In this document: in pieces, positions 19,186 through 27,178 of the stretch | Numbering within the stretch: position 1 is the first letter of the stretch | How the letters are laid out: every line of letters starts with the position of its first letter | Assembly: GCF_900460525.1 (NCBI RefSeq) | Contig: NZ_UHIY01000001.1 | Span: 3,410,001-3,474,000 of the forward strand | DNA: 64,000 bases | DNA from: Yersinia kristensenii | Lineage (GTDB): Bacteria > Pseudomonadota > Gammaproteobacteria > Enterobacterales > Enterobacteriaceae | Direction of reading: 5' to 3' | The notes under the pieces: generated by a model | What the model was told of the DNA's origin: nothing | The model's input: only the letters and a program-made list of their open reading frames with translations | The model's database searches: none | Program-made: the position numbers and the translations under genes

Positions 19186-19728
19186 ATGATGATGCATAAC
19201 ATTAAGCGATATGCAGGCGTGAGCTTACTCTTCCTTAGCATGGCATTGTTGCCCAAAGCAGAGGCCGCGGCAACAGACACGGCAACGATACAGGTGACAT
19301 TAATAAATAATCAGCACACCTGTTTGTTGGAGGTCAATGGAGGCGATGTCACCGGAGGGAACTATAACTTGGGATTGATAAGCACCGGGCAGGTATCACA
19401 TCGGCCGTTTACGTTGGACATTAAATGTCAGGGGAATACACCGGTCAAGACCGCGCTGACCGCCAAGAATTTGAACGGCACCCTGGTGGCGGGTAATGAC
19501 AAAATGGTGATGCCGGTTAATGGCAACCAGGCGAGTTCGGGGCCGTTGCTGTGGCTGGATAACAATGGAAAGAGTGTGATGCTGACGGGGAATGAGGCGG
19601 ATGCGTTCTGTGTACAGACCGGGATAAACAACAGTTGTAGTTTGTCGCCGGTCACCGAGGTGAGGGCGTCAGACCCGCTGGGTCAGATAAGTGCGACGAT
19701 TCGCTTTGAAGTGGTGTATCCGGCCTGA
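19186..19728 (+). CDS. minor fimbrial subunit
   Basis: 180 residues with a signal peptide ending AEAA. The mature part shows a pilin fold pattern: cysteine in NQHTCLLEV, second cysteine in DIKCQGN, and a C-terminal strand ISATIRFEVVYPA with the penultimate aromatic. Two additional cysteines (AFCVQT, NSCSLS) may form a second disulphide. It starts at the first of three consecutive ATG/ATG/ATG codons after TGAGGAG. It follows the chaperone gene by 21 bp. Possible roles are adaptor, initiator or terminator subunit; the sequence does not decide. Confidence 0.82.
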   Translation: MMMHNIKRYAGVSLLFLSMALLPKAEAAATDTATIQVTLINNQHTCLLEVNGGDVTGGNYNLGLISTGQVSHRPFTLDIKCQGNTPVKTALTAKNLNGTLVAGNDKMVMPVNGNQASSGPLLWLDNNGKSVMLTGNEADAFCVQTGINNSCSLSPVTEVRASDPLGQISATIRFEVVYPA

Positions 19729-19774
19729 ATCTAAAAAGAACTCGATGAATAATTTTGTAATATGAGGTCACGCG

Positions 19775-20668
19775 ATGTGGAAAACAATGGTAATCGCGCT
19801 GTTGGTGTTATTTAGAATAACAACCGGGCACGCGGGAATAATAACCTTGGAGAATGAAAACAGGGAGATGGCGTCCGTACGGGTTGTGCTCAGTACCTAT
19901 ATTGGTGCTGATGATAGCAAAATAGGTGAGGTTATTACTAATGTTGGGGTGGTTAGCAGTTACCGCAGTAAAGAGTACGCGTATATTACCGAACACGCCA
20001 CAAACCCAGCATATCAGTGTGAACTGGCGGAGGGGCAGCCCGGTAAGTATAGCAGTGGGGACTATACGTATCCGAATGGCTATAAGTATCCGAATGATAT
20101 CAGACTGCAAGTGAGGAAACTACAAGCAGGATACGCAGGGGAGGCGACATGTACCGCTGAAGTGGTCACTATGGCACCATACAACGAGAACTGGGGCTAT
20201 ACGAACTATTATGTCTATAACACTATAACGGCACCGTCAGCATATGGGCCTAGCTTCGCCACGCTACTGCCGTCCGGTGTAAAAGTTACGCTTCCCAAGG
20301 CGTGGCAGATGCAAGGCTATCCTGGTTATTGGTGGCATGCCTGGAACGATAAGAGTAATACCTTTCGCAAAGCGGTTAAGTGGTCTGCAACCTACGATGA
20401 TCAAATTCAGCACGATGTATCAGAAAGTCATCCCTATGTTCCCATCCTGACCGTTACCGATGACAGTGACGTATGGGCGTATGTGGCTATTATCCCCAAA
20501 GATGTCGATGCCGGCTTTACTGCGGCGGTAAATTTCAGGATGAAGGATGGCAGACCTTGCGATAGAGGGATGGGTGCAGGGGATCAATGCTTAATGTATG
20601 TCAATAAAGACAAGCTGAAACCGGGGGTGACTAAAGGTTTGGTTGTACTCAATGTTCAGCTCCCCTGA
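19775..20668 (+). CDS. putative fimbrial adhesin or tip subunit, paralogue 1
   Basis: 297 residues with a signal peptide cut after GHA. Four cysteines (YQCEL, EATCTAE, RPCDRG, DQCLMY) fit two disulphides. The C-terminal third contains the block SESHPYVPILTVTDDS and ends LVVLNVQLP. The whole protein is paralogous to the product at 21382-22227. No named family was recognised, but signal peptide, operon position at the 3' end and a pilin-like last strand suggest an exported tip adhesin. GAGG lies 7 bp before the start. Confidence 0.65.
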   Translation: MWKTMVIALLVLFRITTGHAGIITLENENREMASVRVVLSTYIGADDSKIGEVITNVGVVSSYRSKEYAYITEHATNPAYQCELAEGQPGKYSSGDYTYPNGYKYPNDIRLQVRKLQAGYAGEATCTAEVVTMAPYNENWGYTNYYVYNTITAPSAYGPSFATLLPSGVKVTLPKAWQMQGYPGYWWHAWNDKSNTFRKAVKWSATYDDQIQHDVSESHPYVPILTVTDDSDVWAYVAIIPKDVDAGFTAAVNFRMKDGRPCDRGMGAGDQCLMYVNKDKLKPGVTKGLVVLNVQLP

Positions 20669-20734
20669 AAGCGCAATGGCCGCGGTTGTAAAGGCGGCGA
20701 CATGGTTCCAGGCCAACAAGCCGAGGGAACAATA

Positions 20735-21373
20735 ATGTACCCGATAATAACATTATATGGCGCATGTGATTACGAATACATCGGGTTATGTCATGTCATG
20801 GATGACATGGGCCTGTCTTATCGCCGTTATCACTGTGAACGCCCGCTTGAGCCAGATGATATTTTGGTCATGTGCTGGAGCGATAAGCCCGCATTGGGGT
20901 GGGGAGCGCGCTATCTTGACGAGCTGCATACGCTTTTGTCGCATTATAAGTGCGGCATTATTGTATTGCACCCTTTTCGCGTCCCTGCTGCGGTTATTAC
21001 GCATCCGCGCCTGCGCATGATAGATGGTCACGGATATAAGCGGGGACTACGGGCATTGCGAAAACTGATAAAAGACAGCATCGTTGCGTTGAGTGAGTGT
21101 CAGCGCACGGCTAGCGTAGCGGTTACTCCTGAATCGGTGACACGTATCGGGGTGGCATACGAGAGTATGATGAGCGACTGTGGGGTGACAAAGTACGCGA
21201 GGGAAAGGGAAGCCTGCATCAAAACGATACACAACCGGCGGCGCGCCTTGATTCGATGGTATGGGTTTTCCAGTGTGCATGAGTTTCGGTTGGTTATGCT
21301 CCCCTCAGGACGAGAGGGACACTCGCAGGGGGATACCGGGAACCAGCCAGAATCTACTGATTTGATAGTGTGA
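20735..21373 (+). CDS. LuxR/BglJ-like transcriptional regulator inside the fimbrial operon
   Basis: About 212 residues from the ATG at 20735, which has GAGGGAA 6 bp upstream; the frame is open from 20702. There is no signal peptide. The N-terminal half is a receiver-like alpha/beta segment without obvious phosphorylation aspartate. The C-terminal part KTIHNRRRALIRWYGFSSVH looks like the recognition helix and following helix of a LuxR-type HTH (compare KTVSTHKRSAMRKLG). It probably is an auxiliary regulator like those found in other fimbrial loci. The gene lies between two adhesin paralogues, and its stop is 9 bp from the next start. Confidence 0.6.
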   Translation: MYPIITLYGACDYEYIGLCHVMDDMGLSYRRYHCERPLEPDDILVMCWSDKPALGWGARYLDELHTLLSHYKCGIIVLHPFRVPAAVITHPRLRMIDGHGYKRGLRALRKLIKDSIVALSECQRTASVAVTPESVTRIGVAYESMMSDCGVTKYAREREACIKTIHNRRRALIRWYGFSSVHEFRLVMLPSGREGHSQGDTGNQPESTDLIV

Positions 21374-21381
21374 GGTCAACG

Positions 21382-22227
21382 ATGATGACGATGACGTGGA
21401 AAACTGTGCTAATCGTGCTGCTGGTGCCACTCAGAGTAACAACGGGATACGCCGGGATAATAACCCTGCATGGAGACGAAAGTGGACGGGTGGCGATAGC
21501 TCAGTTCTTACTCAGTACACATATTGGCGCGGATAGCAGTAAAGTCGGTGAGGTCATGACCGATGCTATCGCGTATGGCAGTGTGGATAACATTGTGTCC
21601 GGGCAGATTATTCAGGGCGCTACAAACTCAGCATATCAGTGCGAAATAGTGAACGGCAGTTATGGCCATCGAGAAGTCATCCTGAAAGTGAAAAAATTAC
21701 AAGAAGGTTACGCGGGGGAGGCTATATGTGTCGCCCAAGTGAGACTTCAGGCAACGCCACAATACCCCAACGCCTATGCAAACCTTTATGTTTATAACAC
21801 CATCACCGCCAATAAGTCTGCATATGGCCCCAGTTACGCCACGTTAATACCCTATGGTAAAAAGGTCGAACTCCCCCGATCTTGGAATGCGTCGTCTGGA
21901 TGGGATGATAGTTACTATTTCCTTAGAGGGGGGGGTAACAAGTGGTCTGCAACCTACAATGAGCAAATCCAGCACCTGGTATCAGAAAGTCATCCCTATG
22001 TTCCGATTCTAACCGTTACGGATGACAGTAGTACCTGGGCGTTTGTGGCTGCCACCACCAAAGATGTTGATGCGGGGTTTACTACGGCAGTCCGCATTAC
22101 GAGGATGGGGGGGGGACCTTGCTCTTGGATAAACGCGGGTGAGCAATGCTTCATGTATGTCGACAAAGACAAACTAAGGTCTGGGGAGACCAAAGGGCAA
22201 ATTGTACTTAATATTCGGTTACCCTGA
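21382..22227 (+). CDS. putative fimbrial adhesin or tip subunit, paralogue 2
   Basis: About 281 residues from the ATG at 21382 (ATGs at 21385 and 21391 also possible; a GTG at 21370 overlaps the previous stop). Signal peptide ends at GYA. It shares with the protein at 19775 the start GIITL, the four cysteines at equivalent places, YVYNTITA, KWSATY, IQHxVSESHPYVPILTVTDD and the terminal strand. Divergence is concentrated in the middle, as expected for a receptor-binding surface. Function is inferred from context only. Confidence 0.65.
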   Translation: MMTMTWKTVLIVLLVPLRVTTGYAGIITLHGDESGRVAIAQFLLSTHIGADSSKVGEVMTDAIAYGSVDNIVSGQIIQGATNSAYQCEIVNGSYGHREVILKVKKLQEGYAGEAICVAQVRLQATPQYPNAYANLYVYNTITANKSAYGPSYATLIPYGKKVELPRSWNASSGWDDSYYFLRGGGNKWSATYNEQIQHLVSESHPYVPILTVTDDSSTWAFVAATTKDVDAGFTTAVRITRMGGGPCSWINAGEQCFMYVDKDKLRSGETKGQIVLNIRLP

Positions 22228-22306
22228 TGCGTAATGGGGCGAAGCTATTGTTGTGTGGATAAACTACGGCCAAACCGTAGTAAGAAATCAATAAAGGTAC
22301 ATTTAT

Positions 22307-22411
22307 ATGGATTATGATTCTTATTTTACTTTGGAGCTATCCCGGTTTCTCTGGGCTGTCATAAGTAGTGTTTTTATTTCTATATTAATCTATTTGATTA
22401 TTCGAAAATAA
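22307..22411 (+). CDS. possible 34-residue single-helix membrane peptide
   Basis: ATG at 22307 with AAAGG about 9 bp upstream, stop TAA at 22409-22411. The peptide begins MDYDSYFTLELSRFLW, continues as one hydrophobic helix (AVISSVFISILIYLII) and ends RK. This is a negative-outside, positive-inside single-pass layout. It follows a 7-bp hairpin (ACTACGG / CCGTAGT at 22263-22281). No family was recognised; it could be a real small protein of the fimbrial locus or chance. Confidence 0.35.
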   Translation: MDYDSYFTLELSRFLWAVISSVFISILIYLIIRK

Positions 22412-22644
22412 AGAACTAAAAAATATCACCATATTAATGGAAAGTTATTTAATATATTTCCCGTTATCAAAATGTATCGTGAAACTCATCCTTTAGCTTG
22501 AGGTGTAATTAACTGTCACTGGCTGTCGTTGGTAATCTGGTTTTATTAAGGTTATATGTTTGTAATATCAATTTCTTCCCGTTGACTCCTATTGTAAATA
22601 TTGATTAATATTTGTGATTTTACTAATAGTAATGGATTGTAACT

Positions 22645-23301
22645 ATGGAAAAAACAACTCATATGGGCGCAAAGGTCTACACTCCACTGACGCTAAAATT
22701 GTACGATTGGTGGGTCTTGGGTCTTTCTAATCAATTCGCTTGGCGGTGCCCAACAAAAGAAGTTCTATTGCCCCATTTCCAAAAGTATGTGGGTAAAGAA
22801 CATTTAGATATTGGGGTGGGTACTGGTTTTTATCTAACTCACTTACCTCAAGGTTCGTTCGTATCTCTCATGGATGTCAATATCAGCAGCTTAAATGCGG
22901 CAAGCAACCGAGTTGGGGTGGGACGAGTTAAAGATTGCATCCAGCATGATGTATTCAACCCTTTCCCTAAAAAATTTCATGATAAATTCGATTCTATCTC
23001 TATGTTCTATCTTTTGCATTGTTTACCGGGAACATTGACAGAAAAATCACAAGCAATAGCTAACGCCAGAGATGCCTTAAATGCAAATGGCACACTGTAC
23101 GGTGCAACAATTTTGGGTGAAGAAGCTAATCATAATTGTTTCGGCAAAAAACTGATGGACGTGTACAACGCGAAAGGGATTTTTTCTAATAAGTCAGATA
23201 GCAAAAATACATTACAGGCCATACTCTCAACCTATTTTTATCATGTTGAGATCATGCAGATTGGGAAAGTTGCTCTCTTTTGTGCCCAAAATAAAATTTA
23301 A
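22645..23301 (+). CDS. class I SAM-dependent methyltransferase
   Basis: 218 residues. Motif I is LDIGVGTGFYLTHLP near residue 52, followed by MDVNISSLNAA for the acidic residue that holds the ribose and YLLHCLPG in the motif IV position. This is a small-molecule type methyltransferase of cytoplasmic location. The substrate is unknown. Base composition is more AT-rich than the backbone, and it stands alone between the fimbrial operon and the enhancin gene. The ribosome site is weak. An imperfect CCCCC/GGGGG hairpin follows the stop. Confidence 0.8.
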   Translation: MEKTTHMGAKVYTPLTLKLYDWWVLGLSNQFAWRCPTKEVLLPHFQKYVGKEHLDIGVGTGFYLTHLPQGSFVSLMDVNISSLNAASNRVGVGRVKDCIQHDVFNPFPKKFHDKFDSISMFYLLHCLPGTLTEKSQAIANARDALNANGTLYGATILGEEANHNCFGKKLMDVYNAKGIFSNKSDSKNTLQAILSTYFYHVEIMQIGKVALFCAQNKI

Positions 23302-23345
23302 TAAATCCCCCTCAAACCTTGCTCAATGCGGGGGGTAATGTTAAT

Positions 23346-23378
23346 TAGAGATTGTATTGTGAGTAAATACAATCTCTA
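23346..23378. repeat. 13-bp perfect hairpin after the methyltransferase gene
   Basis: TAGAGATTGTATT (23346-23358) and AATACAATCTCTA (23366-23378) with a 7-base loop. There is no strong T-run, so it may be a weak terminator or a transcribed structure. Confidence 0.6.
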
Positions 23379-23545
23379 TTGATTATGCTCGACTGACTCA
23401 AACTTGTTAAAAGATGAAGTTAACTATTTTAAAGACCATATTAATGGTTCGTACAATATTTACTCGAAATAAAAAGCAATAAGACAATGACAATAAGGAA
23501 GTTTAACGGCAAAAAACTCATTAAAGTGAGGCGGGAAGAGAGGGG

Positions 23546-23698
23546 GTGAACCCTCTATTATTATTGGTAAAAGCTGTGGTGCTCGGTACTTATTCCGAAG
23601 ATGTCCCAGCGCTGGTCTACCTGACATCGGGTGTTATCGTCAGCTACCGACACTACCAGACTTACCCGCGTAGTCACGCTAACACCACAATCGGCTGA
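23546..23698 (+). CDS. possible 50-codon ORF or gene remnant
   Basis: GTG at 23546 preceded by GAGAGG, stop TGA at 23696-23698. The translation includes VVLGTYSEDVPALVYLTSG and VIVSYRHYQTYPR, which looks more protein-like than the surrounding junk, but no family was recognised. It could be the tail of a decayed gene left from an insertion. Confidence 0.25.
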   Translation: MNPLLLLVKAVVLGTYSEDVPALVYLTSGVIVSYRHYQTYPRSHANTTIG

Positions 23699-23785
23699 GC
23701 CATCAACCATGGCTCGGAGAGGTATTAAGCATCATTAAATACCACGGCAATGGCTCATGCGATTGTGCATATCATTTCATTATCA

Positions 23786-23869
23786 CAATTGGCATAGGTA
23801 CTGGAATACGGTTGCATATCTACACGGAGCCACTTTTACTTTTATGCATCCCCAATACCTATGCAATTG
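23786..23869. repeat. imperfect inverted repeat, about 18 bp arms
   Basis: CAATTGGCATAGGTACTGG at 23786-23804 and CCAATACCTATGCAATTG at 23852-23869 pair with one bulge and one mismatch. This resembles the ends of a small mobile element remnant; no transposase is present. Confidence 0.45.
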
Positions 23870-23933
23870 TGCAACACCTCAAACGCTTTAGGTTATCCCA
23901 TCTATCTATCACTGAATGATGTGTTGAATTAAT

Positions 23934-24009
23934 TGGCGAGGGTCAGCGGGAATCAAACCCGCATTATCAGCTTTGAAAACGGAAGTAATATCCATTATAC
24001 GATAACCGC
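23934..24009 (-). pseudogene. degenerate tRNA-Gly relic, anticodon position reads UCA
   Basis: On the minus strand the sequence runs GCGGTTATCGTATAATGG, then ATATTAC, and later GCTGATAATGCGGG, TTTGATT, CCCGC and ends GCCA. This matches the body of enterobacterial tRNA-Gly(UCC) (glyT) position by position with about 15 changes. The acceptor stem has a C-C clash and an extra base, the anticodon stem has a C-T clash, the T loop has lost its C56, and the anticodon is UCA in place of UCC. It is therefore very probably a pseudogene or a foreign tRNA remnant. Confidence 0.7.
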
Positions 24010-24510
24010 TTTCAGTGAATAATGATTTTAAAAGCACGACAGATTTTTTCAAGATCCGAAGCAAAAAATCAGACAAAGTGAATTTTTCGGCGTGCATAGT
24101 TTTGGAAACACTAAAATCAGCATATTTGATGTGGTTATTAATATTAAAAGTAAACATTCATTTTATAACGTACTACAAATAGACTTTTTTCCATCCTGAC
24201 CAAAACATGAATCTTTCGAGATACACGTTAAAAATCCATCCATAGGATTAAGAAAGGTAATAAGAAAAATACAAGTAGATAATAAATAATGCATATTCAC
24301 ACATTAAGTGATAATGCTCTTATTTAAAGTGAAGAGTCTATTCCAATTTATCAATTATGGTAAAGGTATTAATTATATATAAAGTACAACATGGATTTCA
24401 ACTGGGGTTTTTATGTGTAAATATCACTAATGACTTATATGCGATATTTTAATATATAACTGATGTAATTTAAAATATTTAATCATACCATCCTAATGAG
24501 GGTTTTATTT
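24010..24510. other. AT-rich leader region before the enhancin gene
   Basis: About 500 bp of low-GC sequence. No ORF of substance, no clear promoter motif. The stretch 24280-24480 is extremely AT-rich, as expected for an H-NS-silenced horizontally acquired gene. Confidence 0.5.
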
Positions 24511-27066
24511 ATGGGGCAAATAACAAAATCAAAAAAACTTAAATTTCTACCTTACCCAGAATGGTTAGTTAAGGCTGGAATGTCAAAAGGTATTGATCAT
24601 GATAGACAACATCTAGGCATTATTCTTGCTGCCGGAGAAATTATCCGAGTCCGACAAGTCAATATGGAATTTAAAGGAGGACTTAAATTACGCTTACTTA
24701 ATGATAATCAAAAAACACAGACTTCGATAAATTTTAATTTTGATTGGATAGAGTTGAGTGTTGATGCTGTTTCAGTACCCTTTATTAATACCCCATATAG
24801 TGATGAGATTATACCTGAAATTGTTTTTGAATACCCGGACACATCTAAATTACTGCCTGTTTATGAAAGAGGGGATGACGAGCGAATATTTTTTGAAAGT
24901 TGGGATGAACAAGATGCTGAGTTTGGCGTAGTAGAATCAGAATATGTAATAATTTTGGCACCGAAAGCCAGTAAGGACAGACTAAAATCTTTCAGTACGA
25001 GTGGAGGGATTGATAAAATATTAGAATTTTATCAAGGCATTCTTGCTTTCAATAACTCTCTGGCAGGTCTGTCTTTTGAACCGCAAAGATATTCTGACGA
25101 AAATACACGGAATCGTTATTTTGCTAAAGCAGATAAAGGAGGTGGTGGGGCAGCATATTATTCTAATAATTGGGTCGCGTCATCCTCTGGTTCCATAAAT
25201 ACATTTTGGCTATCCCCCAATTCAACTAATTGGGGCTGCTTGCATGAAATCGCGCATGGTTATCAGGGCGGATTTATTGATGACAAATATTTTTCTACAA
25301 GAGAAGTCTGGAATAATATTTATGCTGCCTGCTACCAAGATGTTATGTTAGGAACTGAAAAGTTCAATAAAGGATGGTTATATAACTTCGGCAAACAAAA
25401 AGAGGTTGAAAAAGGTATTTTAAATAACATTAGTAATGGTAGGAAAGTCAACTCTTGGGAACCGCGGAGTAAATTATATTTTATCATGCTGATGCTAGAG
25501 AAAGCAGGAGTAAATTGTTTTACTTATTTCAATCAGATATATCGTGAACGCAAAAATCTCGATAAAAGCGTACCCTCAGTGTTAGATATGCTCTCAAACA
25601 GCTTTGCAACTGTTGAAAATCGAGTTGATGTTACACCATTTATACAAATAGTTGGTGGACATATATCTCAAGAACAATATCAACGTAACTTATTTAGCCA
25701 TGCAAAGGCAGTGTATCCACTAAATAAAATATTGCAAGGTGATGAATTAAGTTTTGTTAAAAAAACACTAAACTTGAATAGCGAACTCAGTCTTGTTGAT
25801 GTAGATAATCTTGAGTTTACAGATATAAAAATCAATATGACATTGCAGTTTTCCATAGATGATTTTACTCAGATCTATGGCGAAGAATTGCTTATACTCA
25901 ATGGTGATAACTATGTGTATAATCAATCTATTATGGATAAAGAACAAACTATATATGATCTTCCCATTGGTGCTTATACATTACGCATCCCTACAGGAAG
26001 AAATAAAAAGTATGCACCTCAAAATAATTATTTGATAGCAAACAATGAAGATAGTCCAAAAAATATAGATTTTGTTCACAGAATAGGTTCCTCAATTGCT
26101 TCCCAGACAATTTCTTTACGAGGGTTAAATGATTCTACATTTGCAACTATATTTATTGATCAGGAAAATGCTACGGTTATCGTTGATATTACTAAGGAAA
26201 AGCCACATTATCATTTCCCTGGTATGTATGCGGGAATAATAATAAAAGATAAAGATAATAATGACTTAATTAATGAAGTGATTACCGGTACTAATCAATC
26301 GTTAAGTAAAAATACACTTCCACTGTCTTCTTGTTATTATATTGAGGTCTTTCACAAAGAGCCTGGTAGAATAAAGTTAATTCCGGAATGTAAAGGTGTG
26401 ATTGATAATAAATCGTCTACCAATACGTTTATTATAACGCCTTATGGTTTGCAAAATATAAAGTTGAATAACGATCCGAAAGTTTTTTTATTAGACAGTA
26501 TAAATTCTGCAGTAGAGGCACTGCGTAGTCAGCCGATAATGTGGCATGCCAATTTTTCAGAAGCTAAAGATAATATATATTTAGCAATCGATATTTTCCC
26601 TAGCCCACGAAAGGAAGCCTTACTTGAACAGTATTCTGATTGTATTTCTCCCTACTATGAAAAGCCTAATGAAGACTTGGGTAATAGATTTAGCTTTGTC
26701 TTTAAAGGAATTAATGACCGGATTTTTTTGAGCGCTGAACTTAATTTAGTGACAAAAAAACTTGAAGTGAAACTTATGAGTGGTACTGCCCATAGTGGGT
26801 TCAACAGGACATACGCTGTACTACGTTATTTTGATGCGGATGGTAATGAACTGCTTAATCTGGAGGTTATTGGCAGTAAAAAACAGATGAGAAAAACGTG
26901 GGAGTTTCCTATATCAGGTTATGGTGGAGAAAAACTCTATCTTCAACATGAGGAACCGAAAAGTAGATTAGTAGTGACTAATATTATGCAAGAGATAAGA
27001 TTATCATCGCGTCAAAAAACACAAAACTATGAAATAGAATCTTTAGGATTAAGTCATGACACTTAG
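24511..27066 (+). CDS. enhancin-like M60 family zinc metalloprotease
   Basis: 851 residues from the ATG at 24511, which has GAGGG 8 bp upstream; an earlier ATG at 24496 overlaps that ribosome site. The catalytic motif HEIAHGYQ followed 15 residues later by glutamate (FSTREVWNNIYA) is the HExxH-x(8,28)-E gluzincin signature of peptidase M60, which includes baculovirus enhancins and bacterial mucinases. No signal peptide is visible. The N-terminal third holds the protease, the rest is beta-rich and probably carbohydrate or host binding. Base composition is about 35% GC, far below the backbone. Yersinia genomes are known to carry enhancin homologues. Substrate is inferred as mucin-like glycoprotein. 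Confidence 0.85.
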   Translation: MGQITKSKKLKFLPYPEWLVKAGMSKGIDHDRQHLGIILAAGEIIRVRQVNMEFKGGLKLRLLNDNQKTQTSINFNFDWIELSVDAVSVPFINTPYSDEIIPEIVFEYPDTSKLLPVYERGDDERIFFESWDEQDAEFGVVESEYVIILAPKASKDRLKSFSTSGGIDKILEFYQGILAFNNSLAGLSFEPQRYSDENTRNRYFAKADKGGGGAAYYSNNWVASSSGSINTFWLSPNSTNWGCLHEIAHGYQGGFIDDKYFSTREVWNNIYAACYQDVMLGTEKFNKGWLYNFGKQKEVEKGILNNISNGRKVNSWEPRSKLYFIMLMLEKAGVNCFTYFNQIYRERKNLDKSVPSVLDMLSNSFATVENRVDVTPFIQIVGGHISQEQYQRNLFSHAKAVYPLNKILQGDELSFVKKTLNLNSELSLVDVDNLEFTDIKINMTLQFSIDDFTQIYGEELLILNGDNYVYNQSIMDKEQTIYDLPIGAYTLRIPTGRNKKYAPQNNYLIANNEDSPKNIDFVHRIGSSIASQTISLRGLNDSTFATIFIDQENATVIVDITKEKPHYHFPGMYAGIIIKDKDNNDLINEVITGTNQSLSKNTLPLSSCYYIEVFHKEPGRIKLIPECKGVIDNKSSTNTFIITPYGLQNIKLNNDPKVFLLDSINSAVEALRSQPIMWHANFSEAKDNIYLAIDIFPSPRKEALLEQYSDCISPYYEKPNEDLGNRFSFVFKGINDRIFLSAELNLVTKKLEVKLMSGTAHSGFNRTYAVLRYFDADGNELLNLEVIGSKKQMRKTWEFPISGYGGEKLYLQHEEPKSRLVVTNIMQEIRLSSRQKTQNYEIESLGLSHDT

Positions 27067-27178
27067 CCCTGAAAGTCGGCGATTCCTATCAGTTCAAAAT
27101 CCCAGTCAGAGGACCAGGACTTTGTTAATGCTATGAATGGGGCATAAAGCCCCATTTTTGTATCTGCGGTACATGCTG

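Noticed and set aside
23934..24009. Functional opal-suppressor tRNA
   Set aside because: Stem clashes, loss of the T-loop C and an extra base near the CCA end argue for a pseudogene, although the anticodon UCA is noted as a finding.
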